From positions 23,205,318-23,269,317 of the forward strand of contig CM074188.1 of assembly GCA_037179385.1 (NCBI GenBank): 64,000 nt of DNA. The letters are read 5' to 3'. The notes under the pieces were generated by a model, which was not told where the DNA came from, did not search any database, and saw nothing but the letters and a program-made list of their open reading frames with translations. Both the position numbers and the translations under genes were made by a program. This DNA is from Holothuria scabra. Taxonomy: Eukaryota > Echinodermata > Holothuroidea > Aspidochirotida > Holothuriidae. This document shows positions 62,401-64,000 of this stretch, in pieces; the stretch's first letter is position 1, and every line of letters begins with the position of its first letter.

Positions 62401-64000
62401 AACAAACAACTGAACCTCTCTCTGAGGGAAACTTATTTCATGAAAAGAAGGCTACTATACTGCCTTATTTGTAATTATTTTTCACTTTTTACCAATAAAT
62501 ACTGGTTTTAAAGGGATGAAATTTCCTTGTAAAACAAATGCAATATTTCCCCTTAAGGGCTCAATTGTGTTTTCAAAAATTTGTGGCCAGACACTTCCTT
62601 CAAATTATGAACAAAACTGTTACAAGTCAGGACACCACAAAATTCAAAATTTTTTAACTTTTTTTGTCACCATTGGATATGAAACTTGTCAAATTCTGCT
62701 AATGATTAGCATTTTTATGTGGTAGTACCCTTAAACATTTTCATTTAGTTATCAATATCAACTTTATGAGCCCCTTCAGTTATATTGATAAAAACAGTAT
62801 GTCATATACTAGGGTCAGCCACAAAATAAAGTAGTTATCTAAATGTAAATTTTTCTCCCCGGAATGAATTTAATCATACAGGTTAGCAATAAGAGAGGGA
62901 AAGAAGTTAATGCCTTCATGGGATAGGTTTATATTATACTTTCTTCCAATGTCTTGTACCATACCACAGAATTAACAACATAATTACTATTCAGATTTCT
63001 GCTCAATAAGCTTACAACCCCCAGTTTTCCCTTCCCGACACCCCCCTCCCAACTCCCCAGCCCCTCTACACAACAAAAAGTGGAAAAGAAGGGCAGAAGG
63101 GTTTTAATTACGCATTAAAGTCTTTGAGGTTTTGATTAGTAGGCCTATAGATCAATTATATTTCTACCCTGGGGCCCTCCACTACATTTTTCCTACTCGC
63201 TAAAATATGAAAAAGATCTTTATTTCACTAAGCCCTCTGAATATACACATCAAAACATTGTTTTGGTCAGTTTCCATAAAATTCACGGTGAAAACTTTAC
63301 TAGAAATGGTTGTTACAATGTAAAAGAATGAAACCATGCTCTACCAAACCTTCCTCATAGTAAAACCCTTACATCTACAGGGAGCAGATCACTTTCCTGC
63401 CCAAAGTTGGTACACGTTGGTAGTCTGGGGGCTCCTTTCTCAGGAAATTTGGGAATCGGAAAGGAAATTTTGGCAATTAAAAAGAAGGATTTTTTTTCTT
63501 TTTCTCTACATCGGGAAATAATATTACTCCCTTCCTTTGAAATAAACATTTCTTCAAGCCTTGTTTCTTTCAATTACCTCTACTCCAATTTGACATACAG
63601 ACTTGATAGTATTATTCACTGCTTCGCAGACATGTTGTCTGTAAACATAGACTCATGAGGCAGTGGATTCTGGGGGACCTGTCCCCTGCCCCAATTTATG
63701 GGTAAGCCCAAACTTCAAGCAGGACATCTAGAAATTCATTTCAAATTCTTCTTAAAAGTCTGATCAAATTTATGTGAAAACAATTTTGGGCTAACCCCTT
63801 GTCTCAAAAGTGCAGTGGACTCTTACGCAGTATAACTGCAGACAAGTCAAACAGACAAGGGTGTGATCAGGTTGTTGGTGCCGACGGTCATCAAGGGAAA
63901 GTTTTAAGGTTGGTATAGTGCTGTTCAATCACCTTTGTGTTTTGTGCATGACAGAAATTCCCGAACCCACACCAACTGCAACTGAATGTCTCTGCGAACC
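29341..64000 (+). CDS. Semaphorin (sema + PSI domain protein), multi-exon, 3' end outside window
   Basis: Semaphorins are extracellular guidance ligands that bind plexins through the sema beta-propeller. Coding segments are 29341-29494, 40121-40425, 43528-43618, 45559-45687, 48051-48139, 50652-50793, 51298-51361, 52061-52205, 53708-53912, 54170-54398, 56010-56084, 56530-56567 and 63955 to the edge; all have AG/GT borders and matching phases. Residues 1-28 form a signal peptide, about 50-510 the sema domain and about 510-555 the PSI domain. Family landmarks: CQNFIQV, VVCGTRAQDPRC, KCPFDP, STALFADGALYTATV, GRDSVIYR, VFFREVAGE, ARVAKVCKSDLGG, WTTYQKARLNCS, YGVFST, GSAVCVF, then CIQDPFCVWN of PSI. 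All eight core sema cysteines expected from the family appear present. The start has A at -3, an in-frame TGA at 29308-29310 and no earlier ATG in its exon. The class is unresolved because what follows PSI is a Pro/Thr linker running off the window. Confidence 0.95.
29561..29790 (-). mobile_element. Family A MITE copy A5, truncated
   Basis: TTAAGGGACAAGGGGAGTC, then CTTATTTTGAAGCAGCACC, CTTCTAGTAAATTTTACAT and AAGAGCCAATCATG. The far end dissolves after CAGCACAATTC. Lies 66 bp into intron 1. Confidence 0.8.
30130..30300 (-). repeat. Family E repeat copy E3
   Basis: Reverse orientation: ATTATTTCCCAGGAAG, GGTAATTTCCCTCAATGCC, AAATTTCCCCCAGATACCC, then GGAGCCTCCCAACTTCACTT. Complement of the E1/E2 order. 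Confidence 0.75.
30417..30500 (-). mobile_element. tRNA-derived SINE fragment S3 (3' end)
   Basis: TTAGTTAGATGGAGTTTTAC, AGCCCAGTCTCCAG, GGTTCAAGTCGAGCCAGCCA. Only the tail part of the element is present. Confidence 0.75.
31507..31757 (+). mobile_element. tRNA-derived SINE copy S4
   Basis: Head GCATGGTCAAGTTGTTAGAT, box-B-like GAGATCAAGTCC, body GGGTCATACCGAAGATTTTA and CCTACTGCCATTGGGCTTG, end GGGCCGTAAAACTCAATCTA. Confidence 0.85.
31775..31850 (+). mobile_element. Family B MITE, right end only
   Basis: GGCCTTACTAAGTAGGTTAG, GGGAATTGGAACTGTTTGGG and TGAGAGGATGAGGCCT end in TTAA (31847-31850). This matches the right end of the complete element at 953-1257. It lies just after SINE S4. Confidence 0.7.
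34008..34070. repeat. TG-rich microsatellite
   Basis: GTATG and GTGTG runs directly before the 145-bp satellite. Confidence 0.9.
34085..35223. repeat. 145-bp satellite array, left part, with DR1 motifs
   Basis: Units read AACACGATATCTCAAGGTAG, GAAACTTGGATAGATTTCAT, ATTTGGTATGTGGATG, AGATGGTCCCTATTG, TTTTTGGCGGAGGTCAAAGG, TCATCTGGGGTCACC. The DR1 site falls at 34,179, 34,324, 34,469, 34,614, 34,759, 34,904, 35,049 and 35,194, every step exactly 145 bp. AGGTCAAAGGTCA is perfect in five of these eight (34,179, 34,324, 34,614, 34,904, 35,194) and mutated in the others. Confidence 0.95.
35224..36845. mobile_element. hAT-like non-autonomous element, 1,622 bp
   Basis: The ends are TATTGTTCGACC on the left and, reversed, TAGTGTTCGACC on the right, followed by larger inverted blocks built from AATCGGTAAT and CCGATTA motifs. 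ATCAGGGG at 35216-35223 is repeated at 36846-36853, the 8-bp duplication expected of hAT. The interior has no transposase frame (longest about 68 codons). It includes a CpG-richer segment, about 35,880-36,480, with two CCAAT boxes, and an inverted pair CACGCATG/CATGCGTG at 36,162-36,184. Confidence 0.92.
36846..37410. repeat. 145-bp satellite array, right part
   Basis: Resumes at ATCAGGGGTCAAAG. Perfect DR1 sites lie at 36,969 and 37,116 (step 147). A degraded site is at 37,267, and a DR2-like AGGTCAAAAGGTCA at 37,397. Units drift in length and sequence toward this edge, as expected at an array end. Confidence 0.92.
37411..38620. other. Non-coding intron sequence, nothing recognised
   Basis: Overlapping short frames on both strands at 37,614-38,052 show no domain or splice borders. 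Confidence 0.5.
38621..38984 (+). mobile_element. Family A MITE copy A6, long form, TTAA at both ends
   Basis: TTAA at 38621-38624 and 38981-38984. Starts AGGGCAAGAGCAGTTATCC and ends GGGGGAATGCTCTTGACCA. About 90 bp longer than the standard copy because of an internal stretch after the AGAGAC motif. Confidence 0.85.
40121..40425 (+). CDS. Semaphorin exon 2: first sema propeller blades
   Basis: The acceptor TATCTTGCAG and donor GTAAGT are near consensus. Exon 2 (305 nt, residues 52-153) begins DLRQFN and includes NSLLLGARNCFFDIDLT, WTVTEQTFNLCSLKG, CQNFIQV and VVCGTRAQDPRCRVYD. This is the classic N-terminal sema signature with three of the four cysteines of the first disulphide cluster; the fourth is in exon 3. 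It ends in phase 0. Confidence 0.95.
42486..42753 (-). mobile_element. Family A MITE copy A7, TTAA at both ends
   Basis: TTAA at 42486-42489 and 42750-42753. Starts AGGTCAAGAGCAGC followed by a C run and ends GGGGTGACTGCTCTTGCCCT. Contains ATTGCATATTCAAGG and AGCCAATCATGTCG. Confidence 0.9.
43528..43618 (+). CDS. Semaphorin exon 3
   Basis: Bounded by CCCACAG and GTAGGG. Encodes SYPQLENPDEMDGKRKCPFD followed by PTQQSTALFA. GKRKCPFDP is the family's G-[KR]-x-[KR]-CP[FY]DP motif, supplying the cysteine expected to pair with the one in PRCRVYD of exon 2. Ends in phase 1. Confidence 0.93.
43980..44240. other. GC-richer intronic block of unknown nature
   Basis: Higher GC than its surroundings, with two overlapping reverse frames (85 and 71 codons), neither recognisable. 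Contains GGCCAAGATGGCG at 44,161-44,173, a YY1-like motif. May be part of an unidentified repeat. Confidence 0.35.
45559..45687 (+). CDS. Semaphorin exon 4
   Basis: Bounded by GTGTGCAG and GTAAGT. Encodes DGALYTATVGDSAGRDSVIY and on to EIDAKWFN. The run DGxLYxxTVxDxxGRDxxIYR is a semaphorin hallmark. Phase 1 at both ends. Confidence 0.94.
47846..47998 (-). repeat. Family E repeat copy E4
   Basis: Reverse orientation: TTTTTCCCTGGGAGTAAA, GGGGAAATTTCCATCCAATT, AAATTTCTCTACAGATGCC, GGAAGGAGTCTCCCAGCTTC. Ends about 50 bp before the acceptor of semaphorin exon 5. Confidence 0.75.
48051..48139 (+). CDS. Semaphorin exon 5
   Basis: Bounded by CCTTCTACAG and GTAAGT. Encodes PIFIESFEVEDWVLVFFREV then AGEHTSSGD; FFREVA is strongly conserved in the family. 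From memory of the family, many invertebrate class 1 and 2 semaphorins have Cys-Gly where this protein has Ser-Gly (TSSGD). That cysteine is not one of the eight core ones. Enters in phase 1, leaves in phase 0. Confidence 0.93.
49488..49752 (+). mobile_element. Family A MITE copy A8, TTAA at both ends
   Basis: TTAA at 49488-49491 and 49749-49752. Starts AGGGCAAGAGCTTTTACCCC and ends GGACACTGCTCTTGACCT. Includes CATGATTGGCTGTTGAGAGT and CATGTGG. Confidence 0.9.
50652..50793 (+). CDS. Semaphorin exon 6
   Basis: Bounded by CTTTTCACAG and GTAAGT. Encodes AIYARVAKVCKSDLGGLYIL, then EEKWTTYQKARLNCSFPG and AYPFYFNYL. ARVAKVCKSDxGG and WTT(F/Y)xKARLxC are diagnostic sema motifs and supply two of the core cysteines. 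Ends in phase 1. A family D MITE starts only 16 nt downstream. Confidence 0.95.
50809..51074 (+). mobile_element. Family D MITE copy D1 (266 bp)
   Basis: Start CTATAGATGAATCCAGACAGC-like; the end reversed reads CTATAGAACAATACGATCAGC-like. Body: GGCCATAACTGGGGTCGATC, TGAATATGAGGGTTTGAAAT, AATGGCTGCCTGCAGTC. Same length as D2. Confidence 0.85.
51298..51361 (+). CDS. Semaphorin exon 7 (64 nt)
   Basis: Bounded by CTTACAG and GTAAGT. Encodes QDVWMVGEGENRMFYGVFST followed by GE. YGVFST is the conserved (Y/F)GVFSTxW-like motif with the usual tryptophan replaced. Phase 1 in, phase 2 out, so skipping it would shift the frame. The introns on both sides carry copies of the same 266-bp element. Confidence 0.92.
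51379..52060. other. Intron 7, C-rich run and unrecognised sequence
   Basis: A C-rich run follows at 51,387-51,410. A 62-codon reverse frame at 51,602-51,790 has no recognisable domain. Confidence 0.5.
52061..52205 (+). CDS. Semaphorin exon 8
   Basis: Bounded by TTTCTTCTAG and GTAAGT. Encodes HEIPGSAVCVFHMQDLRRIF, QEGEFKEQNNGISYAV and ends PVPRPGN. GSAVC(V/A)(F/Y) and the PRPG(x)C that follows into exon 9 are core family motifs. Phase 2 in, phase 0 out. Confidence 0.95.
52245..52510 (+). mobile_element. Family D MITE copy D2 (266 bp)
   Basis: Inverted ends GTATAGACAAATCC and, reversed, CTACAGACGAATCC. Body parallels D1 throughout: TGCCATAACTGGGGTCTATC, TGAATATGAGGGTTTGAAAA, AGTGGCTGCCTACAGTC. 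Confidence 0.85.
52525..52795 (+). mobile_element. Family A MITE copy A9
   Basis: CTAGGGTATGCAGTCACCCC, then GTAGTGTAGTAGACTATCC, GATTGGCTCTTGAGAGTCAT, ending GGTGACTGCCCTTGCCCTTC. Adjacent to D2; TTAA ends are mutated. Confidence 0.82.
53437..53650 (+). mobile_element. tRNA-derived SINE copy S5 (head partly lost)
   Basis: Keeps a good box B (GGAGTTCAAATCCTGG), then GAGTCATACCGAAGACTCTA, AACAAGCCAGTGATCCACAA and an end with AAACTCCATGTAACTGAC. Lies about 57 bp before the acceptor of exon 9. Confidence 0.82.
53708..53912 (+). CDS. Semaphorin exon 9
   Basis: Bounded by TTTACCAG and GTAAGG. Begins CSIYSKSSSDDSLKFIVEHP and continues through LMDQAVP, FDLTRADYRLSQIAVYQQ and DPYDIIFMGT. The FI(x)xHPLMDxxV stretch and the D(V/I)(I/L)FxGT strand are typical of the C-terminal propeller blades. 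Phase 0 in, phase 1 out. Confidence 0.95.
54170..54398 (+). CDS. Semaphorin exon 10: last sema blade and PSI start
   Basis: Bounded by TTCCTACAG and GTGAGG. Encodes ENGIVLKVVLVPDGEKVRSN, later MLMVVTNSTVVELPLHRCEN and YTQS. G(T)ENG(x)VLK is the conserved final-blade strand; V(V)(x)LPLxRC leads into the PSI domain. TNST is a potential N-glycosylation site. Phase 1 in, phase 2 out. Confidence 0.95.
55150..55225 (+). repeat. Family F repeat copy F2
   Basis: GATTAAATGACACACCAACA, TGAATGTGCCATATAGTGTC and ATCAAAAGTTCAAA parallel the copy at 14,085. Confidence 0.45.
55622..55860 (+). mobile_element. tRNA-derived SINE copy S6, best preserved
   Basis: Box A TGGTCAAGTGG at 55,628, then TTAGAGCATCAGACTTGCAG and a degraded box B (AGTTTGAGTC). 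The body has GTCATACCAAAGACTTTAAA and TGTGGCCGGCTCGACG, and the end reads GCAAAACTCTATCTAACCTA. The tRNA-like head is too decayed and lacks a folded 3' half, so it is not a tRNA gene. Confidence 0.88.
56010..56084 (+). CDS. Semaphorin exon 11: PSI domain
   Basis: Bounded by TTTTGTCAG and GTAAGT. The split codon TG+C gives Cys, then SCIQDPFCVWNNISQECYEF. C-x-C-(I)-x-x-DP(F/Y)CxW is the PSI signature, seen in plexins, semaphorins and integrins. NNIS is a possible N-glycosylation site. Phase 2 in and out. Confidence 0.93.
56530..56567 (+). CDS. Semaphorin exon 12 (38 nt): end of PSI
   Basis: Bounded by TTCAACTACAG and GTAGGT. Encodes FDYQDVRNIQDCE plus one base. The D(V)xxxxxxC pattern supplies the closing PSI cysteine. 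Short, but the phases fit on both sides and the residues fit the family. Phase 2 in, phase 1 out. Confidence 0.82.
56966..56971 (+). other. Candidate 6-nt semaphorin microexon (AAAAAG)
   Basis: Six bases lie between a strong acceptor (long T/C-rich tract, then TATCTGCAG) and a strong donor (AAG|GTAAGA). Inclusion would keep phase 1 and insert Glu-Lys between DCE and EIPEP in the linker after PSI. This is inferred from splice consensus alone; a chance match in a 7.4-kb intron is possible. Confidence 0.4.
57882..57903. repeat. (TA)n microsatellite
   Basis: A short run of alternating TA in the last intron. Confidence 0.85.
58080..59200 (-). other. Unrecognised block with a 132-codon reverse frame
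   Basis: The reverse frame 59,173-58,775 (132 codons) overlaps a second reverse frame at 58,902-58,630 in another phase. Composition looks more protein-like than neighbouring intron, but I recognise no domain or retroelement motif. It could be a decayed mobile-element coding remnant or chance. Confidence 0.25.
59201..63417. other. Last-intron sequence, nothing recognised
   Basis: AT-rich intron with a G10 run near 59,622 and A/T runs near 61,220-61,280. No exon with matching phase and family motif was seen. Confidence 0.5.
63418..63545 (+). repeat. Family E repeat copy E5
   Basis: GGGGGCTCCTTTCTCAGGAA, GGAAAGGAAATTTTGGCAAT, GGGAAATAATATTACTCCCT and TTGAAATAA. Same order as E1. Confidence 0.75.
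63955..64000 (+). CDS. Semaphorin exon 13, cut by window edge
   Basis: The acceptor is TTGTGCATGACAG (to 63954). In phase 1, matching exon 12, the frame reads EIPEPTPTATECLCEP and is still open at the edge. A Pro/Thr-rich linker after PSI followed by CxC fits a continuing ectodomain. Support comes from phase, acceptor and composition rather than from a conserved motif. Confidence 0.6.

Overview
This window is animal genomic DNA: AT-rich, intron-dominated and crowded with short non-autonomous transposons and tandem arrays. Its one confidently recognised gene is a semaphorin on the + strand, split over at least 13 coding segments between 29,341 and the right edge. The intron sizes, the tRNA-derived SINE, the many TTAA-flanked MITEs and the over-represented palindrome TAGGCCTA suggest a marine invertebrate, possibly an echinoderm. 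The species assignment is inference and is weak; the semaphorin itself is secure.

Layout. 1-29,265 holds no protein gene that I can support. It carries SINEs, several MITE families, a CpG-richer inverted-repeat element (1,775-2,406), a ~77-bp minisatellite (8,902-10,281), a ~226-bp tandem array (16,600-17,300) and unique-looking sequence. A splice acceptor at 29,265, 75 nt before the start codon, shows that at least one 5' non-coding exon lies further upstream, so much of this left part may be intron of the same gene. 29,266-29,494 is the signal-peptide exon. Intron 1 (29,495-40,120) contains a satellite with an exact 145-bp period carrying nuclear-receptor DR1 motifs. That array is split by a 1,622-bp hAT-like element whose 8-bp target duplication is intact.

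40,121-56,567 holds eleven further exons encoding the sema domain and the PSI domain, with every splice junction keeping frame. Their introns carry more MITEs, including two 266-bp copies of one family flanking the 64-nt exon 7. After 56,567 comes a 7.4-kb intron with a possible 6-nt microexon at 56,966-56,971. A further exon starts at 63,955 and runs off the window, so the C-terminal class-defining part (membrane segment, Ig or thrombospondin repeats) is not visible.

Semaphorins are secreted or membrane-bound axon-guidance ligands of plexins. The visible protein (about 570 residues) has a signal peptide, the eight core sema-domain cysteines expected from the family, and a cysteine-rich PSI module. 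No RNA gene, CRISPR array or intact autonomous transposon was found. The most interesting material is the DR1-bearing 145-bp array with its datable hAT insertion, the candidate microexon, and the several TTAA-type MITE families, one of them nested inside a SINE.
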